A DNA stretch of 64,000 nucleotides from Micromonospora andamanensis. GTDB lineage: Bacteria; Actinomycetota; Actinomycetes; Mycobacteriales; Micromonosporaceae. Position 1 is the stretch's first letter; each line of letters starts with the position of its first letter. Positions 27,192 to 37,916 of the stretch are shown here, in pieces. Where the stretch lies: the NCBI RefSeq assembly GCF_016863495.1, contig NZ_BOOZ01000011.1:62001-126000 (forward strand). The letters are read 5' to 3'. The notes under the pieces were generated by a model, which worked only from the letters and a program-made list of their open reading frames with translations, was not told where the DNA came from and did not search any database. A program made the position numbers and the translations under genes.

Positions 27192-27401
27192 ATGCGAACG
27201 ACGTTCGCGGGATCCGGCGGCTCGGAGGCCGTACGGCGGCGCTGGGCTGAGGTCGCGCAGTACTACCGCGACCTGCCCGCGGACCGTTTTCCGCACACCG
27301 TCGCGCTGCGCGACGCACTGTTCGCCGCCGGACCGGTGGACCGCTTCACCCTCGGCCTGGAGTTGCTCCTGGACGGGCTGGCGGCCCACCGGAGCGGCTG
27401 A
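27192..27401 (+). pseudogene. TetR-family regulator C-terminal remnant
   Basis: A 69-codon frame whose sequence RWAEVAQYYRDLPADRFPHT then LFAAGPVDRFTLGLELLLDGLAAH looks like the last helices of a TetR_C-type ligand domain. The helix-turn-helix and the first half of the ligand domain are missing, and no upstream frame supplies them. Its 3' end overlaps the convergent hexosaminidase gene by 56 bp. I read it as a truncated relic next to degenerate repeats; a small independent protein is possible but there is no ribosome binding site near the ATG. Confidence 0.55.
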
Positions 27402-29187
27402 CCGCCGGACCACGCGGAGCGGGAATCGGCGTCGCCGGCTGTGGCCAGGGCAGCTCGGGAGAGCGGTGGTACGCGATGCCGGCGGTGTCCCAGCGTGGGC
27501 CGTGCCCCGCCAGCCGCTCCCGGAACGAGACCCAGCCGTGCGTCGACCGGGGTGACCAGCCCAGCTCGGCGATGGCGGGCAGCCGGGGGAACAGCATGAA
27601 CTCGATCTCGGCGAGGGTGGTCACCGACTCGGTCCACAGCGGCGCCTCGACGCCGAGCACCGCCTCGGCCGGTACGCCGGTCAGGTGGCTGGCCGGATCC
27701 CAGTCGTACGCCCGGCGCACGTCGATCAGGCCGGCCCAGTCGTGCCCGATCGGGGTGTCCGGGGCGTACTTCATGTCCAGGTACGCGTGGTTGCCGGGGG
27801 AGAGGACCAGCCGGGCCCCCCGGCGTACCGCCTCGGCGGTCACCGGGTCCTCGCCGGTCGTGCCCCACCACTGGAGGACCCGCCTGTCGACGTGGGCGGC
27901 GGGAGCGATCTGGTGCCAGCCGATCACGTCCCGGTCCAACTCGGCGACGATGCGCTGCACCCGCTCGACGAAACCGGCGTACACCTCGGCGGGCACCTTG
28001 AACGCCTCGTCGCCGCCGATGTGCAGCCACCGGCCGGGGGTGAGCGCGGCGATCTCGCCGAGCACGTCGGTGACGAAGTCGTAGGTGCGTTCGTTGGCCG
28101 GGTCGACGTAGCTGAAGCCGACCTCGGTGCCGGCGTACGGCGGCGGCGCGACCCGATCCGGTGCCAGTTCCGGATAGGCGACGAGCGCGGCGTTCGTGTG
28201 ACCGGGCAGGTCGACCTCGGGGATCACGGTGATGTGCCGGTCGGCGGCGTACGCCACGATCCGCTGGTAGTCGGCGCGGCTGTAGTACCCGCCGGGCGCG
28301 TCGCCGACCGCGCCGGCCCCGCCGACGGTGGCCAGCCGGGGCCACGAGTCGATCGCGATGCGCCAGCCCTGGTCGTCGGTGAGGTGCAGGTGCAGCCGGT
28401 TGAGCTTGTAGCGGGCCAGGTGATCGATCACCCGCAGCACGTCGGTGACGCCGAAGAAGTGCCGGGCCACGTCGAGCATCACGCCCCGGTGCGGGTAGCG
28501 GGGGCGGTCGAGGATCGACCCGCCGGGCAGCACCCAGCGGGCGGCGACCGGGGTGGACCTCTCGACGGCTGCCGGCAGCAGCTGCCGCAGCGTCTGTACC
28601 CCGTGGAAGAGGCCGGCTGCGGTGCCGGCGGCGATGCGTACGCCGTCGGTGGTGATGTCGAGCCGGTAGCCCTCCGCGCCCAGGGCGGCGTCGCCGGTGA
28701 GGTCGAGGGCGATGCCGCCGGCGGGGACGGGCGTGGCGGTGTCGGTCACCGGCAGCGGGTATCCGGTCGCCGGGCGCAGCAGCGCGGCGAGGTGCCCGGC
28801 GACGGCCACGGCAGCCGGATCGGCGCTGACCCGGATCACCGCGTCGGCGGCGAGCAGGTAGTCGGCCGCGGCGTCCGGCTCGACCCGTTCCGGCGCGGGC
28901 ACCACCTCACCCAGTCGGACAGGTGCCGGCGGTGCGAGCAGCGCCGCCGCCTCCCGCTCCGCCGCACTGGCCAGCTCCCCGGCGGTACGCCCGGCGGCCT
29001 GAACCGCGTCGTCCGCCGGCACGGCCGTTTCGGTGTCAGCCCGCACGGACGTCCCGTCACCTGCGGCGATGTGGTCCGCAGCGGTGTAGCCGGTCGCCGG
29101 GGTGGGCGTCACCTCGGACAGCTCGGCGAGGTTGCCGGAGCGGGTCGGGTCGAGTGGTTCCGGTGTGGTGTCGGGTGGGGCGGACAC
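27346..29187 (-). CDS. Beta-N-acetylhexosaminidase (GH20)
   Basis: A 613-residue glycoside hydrolase family 20 enzyme removing terminal N-acetylhexosamine from chitin or glycan fragments. About 85 disordered residues precede the non-catalytic GH20b domain (to about 225). The TIM barrel includes RGVMLDVARHFF, LHLHLTDDQGWRI, PEVDLPGH and the catalytic pair Asp393-Glu394 in WLHIGGDEAF, then WWGTTGED. No signal peptide is visible, so the enzyme is probably cytoplasmic and acts on imported oligosaccharides. The GTG with a GGGAG ribosome binding site gives this start. It is divergent from ppdK. Confidence 0.9.
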   Translation of the reverse strand: MSAPPDTTPEPLDPTRSGNLAELSEVTPTPATGYTAADHIAAGDGTSVRADTETAVPADDAVQAAGRTAGELASAAEREAAALLAPPAPVRLGEVVPAPERVEPDAAADYLLAADAVIRVSADPAAVAVAGHLAALLRPATGYPLPVTDTATPVPAGGIALDLTGDAALGAEGYRLDITTDGVRIAAGTAAGLFHGVQTLRQLLPAAVERSTPVAARWVLPGGSILDRPRYPHRGVMLDVARHFFGVTDVLRVIDHLARYKLNRLHLHLTDDQGWRIAIDSWPRLATVGGAGAVGDAPGGYYSRADYQRIVAYAADRHITVIPEVDLPGHTNAALVAYPELAPDRVAPPPYAGTEVGFSYVDPANERTYDFVTDVLGEIAALTPGRWLHIGGDEAFKVPAEVYAGFVERVQRIVAELDRDVIGWHQIAPAAHVDRRVLQWWGTTGEDPVTAEAVRRGARLVLSPGNHAYLDMKYAPDTPIGHDWAGLIDVRRAYDWDPASHLTGVPAEAVLGVEAPLWTESVTTLAEIEFMLFPRLPAIAELGWSPRSTHGWVSFRERLAGHGPRWDTAGIAYHRSPELPWPQPATPIPAPRGPAVSRSGGPPARPGATPGRG

Positions 29188-29499
29188 GAGGACTCCCGAG
29201 GGGGTGTATTCGCGGCGGTTGTGGCAATGGTGCCAGATGGTCACGGAGCGTGCCGTCAAGCGTACGGGGAGGCCGGCAATTGCGTGAATGTGCGCGTGGA
29301 ATCGTTCCCAACAACCGTCCTGAACGCGGACAGTCGTGATTGCTGTGCCTATTGTCACCGAGTGCTCCCGGGCTGCGCGTTGTTCGCTTAGCCTTCGCCC
29401 ACCGATCGGCACGACTCCCCGGATTACCAGTCCATGGATCCGGGGTATCAAAAAACTGAACCTTCGTTAAGTGTCAATCCGGGCGCGTGGGAGGCTCTG
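29188..29499. promoter_or_regulatory. Divergent promoter region of the GH20 gene and ppdK
   Basis: A 312-bp region, more A+T-rich than its surroundings, between two divergent genes. It contains a hairpin CCCCGGAT (29417-29424) / ATCCGGGG (29438-29445) followed on the plus strand by TATCAAAAAACTG, probably in the ppdK leader. I found no DasR-type operator for the hexosaminidase. Confidence 0.5.
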
Positions 29500-32235
<2,736 letters not shown>

Positions 32236-32320
32236 CCGCACGGCTCGCCCCGCCCCGGGGCGAACCGCCGCCTCCCTCCCACACGGGGTCCCGCTGCGCC
32301 CCCGGGTCGCGCCGGGTCAG

Positions 32321-32392
32321 CCGTGAGGCAGCAACATCGGGGATGTTGCTGCCTCACGGCGGCTCGACACAGCAACATCCCCGATGTTGCTG
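32321..32392. repeat. Twin palindromes with a GCAACATC core
   Basis: Hairpin 1: CCGTGAGGCAGCAACATC (32321-32338) pairs perfectly over 18 bp with 32342-32359 around GGG. Hairpin 2: CAGCAACATC (32370-32379) pairs with GATGTTGCTG (32383-32392) around CCC. The two cores are also reverse complements of each other, so they can pair with each other as well. They follow ppdK and could end its transcript. Confidence 0.75.
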
Positions 32393-32494
32393 CTTGGCCT
32401 GGGGCGTCGCGCACTGCGCGTCGTCTTGGGCGGGGCGCGGCGGCGGGTTGTGTGGCGTAGTACGCGGTGTGGCGTGGGCTGTGCGGGCCGTCCG

Positions 32495-32567
32495 GTGGCG
32501 TACCGCGTGGCGTGCGATGCAGCGTGGCGTACCGCGTGGCGTGCGATGCAGCGTGGCGCGATGCAGC
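32495..32567. repeat. 29-bp minisatellite
   Basis: Two exact 29-bp copies (32495-32523 and 32524-32552), starting GTGGCGTACCGCGTGGCG and ending TGCGATGCAGC, followed by a shortened copy (32553-32567) and decayed GTACCGCGTGGCG units to about 32650. It lies between ppdK and the roadblock gene, with no open frame showing known protein repeats. Confidence 0.8.
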
Positions 32568-32706
32568 GCGGAGTACGGCGTGGCGTCGTACCGCGTGGCG
32601 CGCAAGGCAGGGTGTGCCTACCGCGTGGCCCGGCCTGCGGGGGGTCGAGGTGTGGCGAGTGGTGGGGTGCGGTGCACCCCTTGGCGGGCGGCGCCGGGTG
32701 GAGCGG

Positions 32707-33207
32707 TCAGATCGGGGGGCGGCGCCAGGTGATGGACGGGTCGCGGCGGGGGCGTTGGTTCGGCATCGAGGCCATGGGTGTGCGGACCGCCAGCGGGGCG
32801 TGCGGATCCGCCTGGTGGGGCAGCAGGGTCGGGCGGCGGCAGGCGGCAAGGGCCGGGCCGGTGCGGCGGACCACCCCACGGGCCTCCTCGCGGAGCGCCG
32901 CGAGATCCGCGCCCGGCTCGGCGACCAGGGTGAGCAGTGCGTCCCGACCGGCCGGGTAGGTGACCACGCAGCCGGCGGCGGTGTGCACCACGGACTCGTG
33001 GAACTCACCCTGTCGTACGGTGGCCGCCATCCGGTGCCCGAGGCCGAAGCTGGCCGCCGCCAGCGCTGCCAGGTGGGTGGCGTCGGTAGTGGGCAGGTCG
33101 CTGGAGATGAGCAGGCCGTCAGTGCCGGCGAGGACCGTGCCGGCGACCTCGGGGCGGCGTCGGCGCAGGCCCCGCAGCTCGGTACCCATCATCGTTTCCG
33201 CGTTCAC
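32707..33207 (-). CDS. Roadblock/LC7 domain protein
   Basis: A 166-residue protein. Residues 15-120 have the roadblock/LC7 pattern: VAGTVLAGTDGLLISSDLP, ATHLAALAAASFGLGHRMA, then GCVVTYPAGRDALLTLVAEPGADLAALREEAR. The tail of about 45 residues is Pro/Arg-rich. Roadblock proteins regulate small Ras-like GTPases; in actinobacteria they are the CvnB part of conservons, but here no kinase or GTPase gene is adjacent. The start is GTG; an internal ATG (MMGTEL) is also possible. Confidence 0.75.
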   Translation of the reverse strand: MNAETMMGTELRGLRRRRPEVAGTVLAGTDGLLISSDLPTTDATHLAALAAASFGLGHRMAATVRQGEFHESVVHTAAGCVVTYPAGRDALLTLVAEPGADLAALREEARGVVRRTGPALAACRRPTLLPHQADPHAPLAVRTPMASMPNQRPRRDPSITWRRPPI

Positions 33208-33498
33208 GAGCGTGTCTCTCCCACCGGTCGTGTCTCCGCCTCAACAAGTGACGTTCCGCGATGGCGACGCTACCCGTGGACGTCGATGAGTGCGATCCCG
33301 TTACCGTCGGCAATTGGGCGACAACTCTCGTCTGATCGGAGGATGCGGACCCGCCGTGGGCACGTCGCCGCCGCGCCGAACCGGATCCCCGGGCGTAACC
33401 TGACTTCGCCCATGGACCGTCTTTCGCGAAGGGGGTGGCCGGATGAGATCGCGTGCCGAGTTGTCAGAGCCCGTCGGCGCCGCGGTGGCGGTGCCCGC
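33208..33498. other. Intergenic region
   Basis: About 290 bp between the divergent roadblock and VOC genes. It presumably holds both promoters. I see no clear operator, riboswitch or gene in it. Confidence 0.4.
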
Positions 33499-33852
33499 AT
33501 GACAAGTGTGTGGGAGAGCCTGACCGTCGACGCCCGGGACCCGGGCCGGCTGGCGCGCTGGTGGGCCGAGGCGCTCGGCTACCAGGTGGTCGACGAGCGG
33601 CCGGACGAGGTGGAGATCCGGCAGAGCGTGGACCGGCTGCCCGGCATCGTCTTCGTGCCCGTGACCGGCGTCAAGGAGGGCAAGAACCGGCTGCACCTCG
33701 ACCTGCGCCCGACCGACCGGGAGGCCGAGGTGGAACGCCTCGTGGACATGGGTGCCCGGCACGTCGACATCGGTCAGGACGGCGACGACTGGACGGTGTT
33801 GGCCGACCCGGAGGGCAACGAGTTCTGCGTGCTGCGGCAGCGTGGGGATTGA
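33499..33852 (+). CDS. VOC/glyoxalase-like domain protein
   Basis: A 117-residue single-domain vicinal-oxygen-chelate protein: VWESLTVDARDPGRLARWWAEALGYQVV, LHLDLRPTDREAEVERLVDMGA, and the closing DWTVLADPEGNEFCVLRQRG. Its metal ligands would be the HLDL His and the NEFC Glu; a third is not obvious. Such proteins include enzymes and antibiotic-binding proteins, so the role is open. The stop overlaps a TTG start for dgt (TTGA). Confidence 0.75.
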   Translation: MTSVWESLTVDARDPGRLARWWAEALGYQVVDERPDEVEIRQSVDRLPGIVFVPVTGVKEGKNRLHLDLRPTDREAEVERLVDMGARHVDIGQDGDDWTVLADPEGNEFCVLRQRGD

Positions 33853-35090
33853 GCGCTGCGGCCGGTGGGTCGGACGCGGCGCGTCGGGTGGCGGAGCCGG
33901 TCAAGGACCCGGAGCACGGCCGGTCCCCGTACGAACGGGACCGGGCCCGGGTGCTGCACTCGGCGGCGTTCCGTCGGCTGGCCGCGAAGACCCAGGTGCA
34001 CACGGCCGGCACCGACGACTTCCTGCGTACCCGGCTGACCCACTCGCTGGAGGTGGCCCAGGTCGCCCGGGAGATGGGTGCCCGGCTCGGCTGTGATCCG
34101 GACCTGGTGGACACCGCCGGGCTGGCCCACGACCTCGGTCACCCGCCGTTCGGTCACAACGGCGAGGGCGTACTCGACGAGCTGGCCGCCGACTGCGGCG
34201 GGTTCGAGGGCAACGCCCAGACGCTGCGCGTGTTGACCCGGCTGGAGGCCAAGGTGTACGGCCCGGACGGGGCATCTGTCGGGTTGAACCTGACCCGTGC
34301 CGCACTGGACGCGGTAGGCAAGTACCCGTGGACCCGCCAGCCCGGCCGGCGCAAGTTCGGCGTGTACGCCGACGATCTGCCTGCCTTCGCCTGGCTTCGA
34401 CAGGGTGCGCCGCCCGGCGAGCGGCGGTGCCTGGAGGCGCAGGTGATGGACTGGGCCGACGACGTGGCGTACTCGGTGCACGACGTCGAGGACGGCATCC
34501 ACGGCGGGTACCTCACCCTGGAGCCGCTGCTCGCCGACTCCGATGAACGGGCGGCGCTCTGCGCCGACGTCGCCGCCGTCTATTCGACCGAGTCGCGCGA
34601 CTACCTAGACGAGACGCTTGCCGACCTGCTGGCTGACCCGGTGCTCGCCCCGTTGGCCGGCTACGACGGCAGTCATCGGGCCCAGGCCGCGCTGAAGGCC
34701 ACCACGAGCGTGCTGACCGGCCGGTTCGTGGCGACAGCAGTCGCCGCCACCACCGAACGGTTCGGCCCGGGACCCCATCGGCGGTACGCAGCCGACCTGG
34801 TCGTGCCCCGGCCGTTGCGCGCCCGGTGCGCGCTGCTCAAGGGCATCGCCCTGCGTTACGTGATGCGTCGGCCGGGTGCGCAGGGCCGCTACCAGCGGCA
34901 GCGGGAGATCGTCGCCGGGCTTGTGGAGATCCTGGCAGCGCGGGCACCGAAAGCGCTCGACCCGGTTTTCGCCCCGCTGTGGCGGGAGGCACCCGACGAC
35001 CACGCCCGGCTGCGGGTGGTGATCGACCAGGTGGCCTCGTTGACCGACCCCGCCGCGCTGGCCTGGCACGATCGCCTGGGCAGAAGCTGA
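33849..35090 (+). CDS. dgt: Deoxyguanosinetriphosphate triphosphohydrolase (dNTPase)
   Basis: A 413-residue HD-domain dNTPase that splits dNTPs into deoxynucleoside and triphosphate. HD-type metal residues are in RLTHSLEVAQVAR and AGLAHDLGHPPFGHNGE, with the third Asp in VMDWADDVAYSVHDVEDG. Preceding motifs are RSPYERDRARVLHSAAFRRLAAKTQV. I place the start at the TTG overlapping the VOC stop; a GTG 42 nt further in (VAEPVKDP) is the alternative. dnaG follows 2.8 kb downstream, as in mycobacteria, where dgt and dnaG are neighbours. Confidence 0.92.
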   Translation: MSAAAGGSDAARRVAEPVKDPEHGRSPYERDRARVLHSAAFRRLAAKTQVHTAGTDDFLRTRLTHSLEVAQVAREMGARLGCDPDLVDTAGLAHDLGHPPFGHNGEGVLDELAADCGGFEGNAQTLRVLTRLEAKVYGPDGASVGLNLTRAALDAVGKYPWTRQPGRRKFGVYADDLPAFAWLRQGAPPGERRCLEAQVMDWADDVAYSVHDVEDGIHGGYLTLEPLLADSDERAALCADVAAVYSTESRDYLDETLADLLADPVLAPLAGYDGSHRAQAALKATTSVLTGRFVATAVAATTERFGPGPHRRYAADLVVPRPLRARCALLKGIALRYVMRRPGAQGRYQRQREIVAGLVEILAARAPKALDPVFAPLWREAPDDHARLRVVIDQVASLTDPAALAWHDRLGRS

Positions 35091-35123
35091 CATCGGGACC
35101 GGGGTCGGACGGCACGCCGCGAG

Positions 35124-35142
35124 TGAGGTTAGCCTAACCGAA
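35124..35142. promoter_or_regulatory. IdeR/DmdR iron box
   Basis: A 19-bp site, TGAGGTTAGCCTAACCGAA, contains the perfect palindrome GGTTAG-C-CTAACC and matches the actinobacterial iron box (TWAGGTWAGSCTWACCTWA). It ends at the start codon of the siderophore-interacting protein gene, so iron-loaded IdeR/DmdR should block its transcription. Confidence 0.88.
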
Positions 35143-35987
35143 TGACGGATCGCCCGAAGAAGGTCACCTCCGCCCGGGTACTGCGCACCTGGCGGCCCAC
35201 CCCGCACGTGGTCCGGCTGGTGCTCGGCGGCGAAGAGTTGGCCAGCCTGCCGGTCGGCGAGTTCACCGACCACTACATCAAGGTCGTGTTTCCGGTCGCC
35301 GGGGTCGACCTGCCGCGCCCTGTCGATCTCGCCGCCATCCGTCGTGACCTGCCACGAGAGCAGTGGCCCCGGCTGCGCGCGTACACGGTGCGCGACTGGG
35401 ACGCGGCGGCCGGGGAACTGACTGTCGACGTGGTGCACCACGGCGACGAGGGGCTGGCCGGCCCGTGGGCGGCGGCGTTGCGGCCCGGCGACGAGGTGCT
35501 GTTCGTCGGCCCGGGTGGGGCGTACGCGCCGAGCCCGGCAGCCGACTGGCACCTGCTCGTCGGTGACGAGAGCGCCCTGCCGGCGATCGCCGCGTCCCTG
35601 GCCCGGTTGCCCGTCGGCGCGCCCGCCCACGTCTTCATCGAGGTCGACGGCCCGGCCGACGAGCAGCCGCTGCCGAGCCCCGGGGCGGTGCGGCTGACCT
35701 GGCTGCACCGGGGCGTACGCCCGGTGGGCGAGGCGCTCGTGGACGCGGTGCGCGGGCTGGATTTCCCGGCCGGCAGGGTGCACGCCTTCGTGCACGGCGA
35801 GGCGTCCTTCGTCCGCCGACTGCGCCGGTTGCTGCGGGTGGAGCGGTCGGTTCCCCGCGACTGGCTGTCCATCTCCGGCTACTGGCGCAGGGGCCTGGAC
35901 GACGAGGGCTGGCGGGCCACCAAGCCCGACTGGAACCGTCAGGTCGAGGCCGACGAAGAGACGCGCGTGCCCGTGCCGCTCGGTTGA
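35142..35987 (+). CDS. Siderophore-interacting protein (FAD-dependent ferric reductase)
   Basis: A 281-residue protein of the SIP/ViuB family that releases iron from imported ferric siderophores by reduction. The FAD-binding barrel has RLRAYTVRDWD (RxYT-type, residues 77-87). The C-terminal NAD(P)H-like domain has LLVGDESALPAIAASLARLP and ends WLSISGYWRRGLDDEGW, the family signature. The iron box abuts the ATG, supporting iron regulation and a very short or absent leader. No siderophore biosynthesis genes lie nearby. Confidence 0.92.
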   Translation: MTDRPKKVTSARVLRTWRPTPHVVRLVLGGEELASLPVGEFTDHYIKVVFPVAGVDLPRPVDLAAIRRDLPREQWPRLRAYTVRDWDAAAGELTVDVVHHGDEGLAGPWAAALRPGDEVLFVGPGGAYAPSPAADWHLLVGDESALPAIAASLARLPVGAPAHVFIEVDGPADEQPLPSPGAVRLTWLHRGVRPVGEALVDAVRGLDFPAGRVHAFVHGEASFVRRLRRLLRVERSVPRDWLSISGYWRRGLDDEGWRATKPDWNRQVEADEETRVPVPLG

Positions 35988-36122
35988 CCCGTTGGACCGA
36001 TAACCGGCAAGGTGGCCCCCCAACACGCCCGTGAACGGCCAAAAGTCGGTTCCCTGGGTGTGAATCGCCGGAATTTCTCCGAGCACGACGGCAGCGGAAC
36101 GGGAGGCTGGTCAGGGGTGACC

Positions 36123-37772
36123 ATGAGCGAGCAGGTGGACGAGAAAACCGCCGAACCTGGTGGCAAGGACGGCAGGATCGACCCGATCGTGCTTGGCCTG
36201 AGCGTCGGTGGCGTGCTCGCCGTGGTGCTCTGGGGGGTGCTGGCCCGTGACTCGCTGGCGAGCGTCGGCGAATCGGGTCTGGCCTGGGTGATCGACACGT
36301 TCGGCTGGTTCTTCGTGGTGGCGGCCAACGCCTTCCTGGTGCTGGCGGTGGTGCTGGCGCTGTCCCGGTTCGGCCGGCTCCGGCTCGGTAAGGACGACGA
36401 GGAACCGGAGTTCAGCACGCTCGCCTGGATCGCCATGATGTTCAGCGCCGGCATGGGCATCGGCCTGGTCTTCTTCGCCGTCGCCGAGCCCATCCAGCAC
36501 TACGCCACGCCGCCACCAGCGGCCGGCGTCGAGCCGCAGACCGGGCAGGCGGCGTCGGCGGCCATGCAGTTCACCCTCTTCCACTGGACGCTGCACCCAT
36601 GGGCGATCTACGCGGTGGTGGCGCTGGCCTTGGCGTACTCGACCTTCCGTCGGGGCCGGCAGAACCGGATCTCGGCGGCGTTCCGGCCGCTCATCGGTGA
36701 CCGCGCCGACGGTCCTGTCGGTCAGGGCATCGACCTGCTGGCCGTCTTCGCCACCGTCTTCGGCTCCGCGACCAGCCTCGGACTCGGCGCCCTTCAGGTC
36801 GCCGCCGGCCTGGACCTGGTGGCCGGGGTGCCGGACAGCACAGCTGTGGAGCTTGTGGTGATCGGGGCGCTCACGCTGGCCTTCGTCATCTCCGCCTTCA
36901 CCGGCCTGCACCGGGGCATCAAATGGCTCTCCACGACGAACGTGGTGCTTGCCGTCGCGTTGATGCTCTTCGTCTTCGTGGTCGGACCGACCATCTACAC
37001 CCTTGAGGTGCTGCCCGCCTCCATCGGTGACTACCTCAGCAACCTCGTCTTCATGTCCACCCGGACCGGGGCGTTCTCCGACCCGGCCTGGCTGGGCGGC
37101 TGGACGATCTTCTACTGGGCGTGGTGGATCTCTTGGGCACCGTTCGTCGGCACCTTCATCGCCCGCATCTCCCGGGGCCGCAACGTGCGGCAGTTCCTGA
37201 TCGGGGTGCTCCTGGTGCCCAGCGGCGCCAGCGCCGTCTGGTTCGCGATCATGGGCGGCAGTGCGCTGCGGGTGCAGGCCACTGGCGTACGCGACCTGGT
37301 GACCGACGCCTCGGAAAGCAGCGAGCAGGCGCTGTTCGGGCTGCTCGACGCGCTGCCGCTGGCGGCGCTGACGAGCGTGCTGGCCATGGTGCTGATCGCG
37401 TTGTACTTCGTCACCAGCGCCGACTCCGCCTCGCTGGTACTGGGCTCGCTGACCTCCCGGGGGGCGCTGCGCCCGCACCGGGTGGTGGTGGTCGCCTGGG
37501 GAGTTCTGATCGGCGCGGTCGCCGCGGTGCTGCTGCTCGTCGGCGGGCTGGACGCGCTGCAACAGGCCACCATCATGGTGGCGTTGCCGTTCGTGGTGGT
37601 GATGCTCGGTCTGGCCGTCGCCCTGGTCAAGGACATGTCCCGCGATCCACTGCTTGCCGCACCGGTGCGTACCCGCCCGCACGGGCTGGCCGAGGCGGTG
37701 CGCGCGGCCCGATCGTACGAGGAGGAGGACCCGCCGCCGGTACGCCGATACCTGCGGCGCCGGTCCCGCTGA
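36123..37772 (+). CDS. BCCT family betaine/choline/carnitine transporter
   Basis: A 549-residue secondary transporter with twelve predicted membrane segments. Family motifs: FSAGMGIGLVFFAVAEPIQHY, FHWTLHPWAIYAVVALALAY, and the signature YWAWWISWAPFVGTFIARIS. The GMGIG motif is that of Na+-coupled glycine betaine carriers such as BetP. The Arg-rich C-terminal tail could take part in osmosensing, but that is inference. The ATG of MSEQVDEK is the best start; it stands alone, so osmotic or carbon use cannot be told from context. Confidence 0.9.
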   Translation: MSEQVDEKTAEPGGKDGRIDPIVLGLSVGGVLAVVLWGVLARDSLASVGESGLAWVIDTFGWFFVVAANAFLVLAVVLALSRFGRLRLGKDDEEPEFSTLAWIAMMFSAGMGIGLVFFAVAEPIQHYATPPPAAGVEPQTGQAASAAMQFTLFHWTLHPWAIYAVVALALAYSTFRRGRQNRISAAFRPLIGDRADGPVGQGIDLLAVFATVFGSATSLGLGALQVAAGLDLVAGVPDSTAVELVVIGALTLAFVISAFTGLHRGIKWLSTTNVVLAVALMLFVFVVGPTIYTLEVLPASIGDYLSNLVFMSTRTGAFSDPAWLGGWTIFYWAWWISWAPFVGTFIARISRGRNVRQFLIGVLLVPSGASAVWFAIMGGSALRVQATGVRDLVTDASESSEQALFGLLDALPLAALTSVLAMVLIALYFVTSADSASLVLGSLTSRGALRPHRVVVVAWGVLIGAVAAVLLLVGGLDALQQATIMVALPFVVVMLGLAVALVKDMSRDPLLAAPVRTRPHGLAEAVRAARSYEEEDPPPVRRYLRRRSR

Positions 37773-37916
37773 CCGCCACCTGGTGGCCCTCGGCCCCCGC
37801 GTCGTGCCGGCTGGCTCGCCGGCACGACGCGGGCGGATCGGCGCGGGCCGGCACCGAGGGGCCCCTCCGTGCCGCCCGGGCGGGCAGGGCAGGATGTAGG
37901 CCGAGGAGGTGGCGGC

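Noticed and set aside
29417..29445. Hairpin CCCCGGAT/ATCCGGGG as a terminator
   Set aside because: No T tract or gene end on either strand; it sits in the leader of ppdK, so termination is unlikely.
32495..32650. Possible CRISPR array
   Set aside because: The 29-bp units are directly adjacent with no unique spacers, and no cas genes are present.
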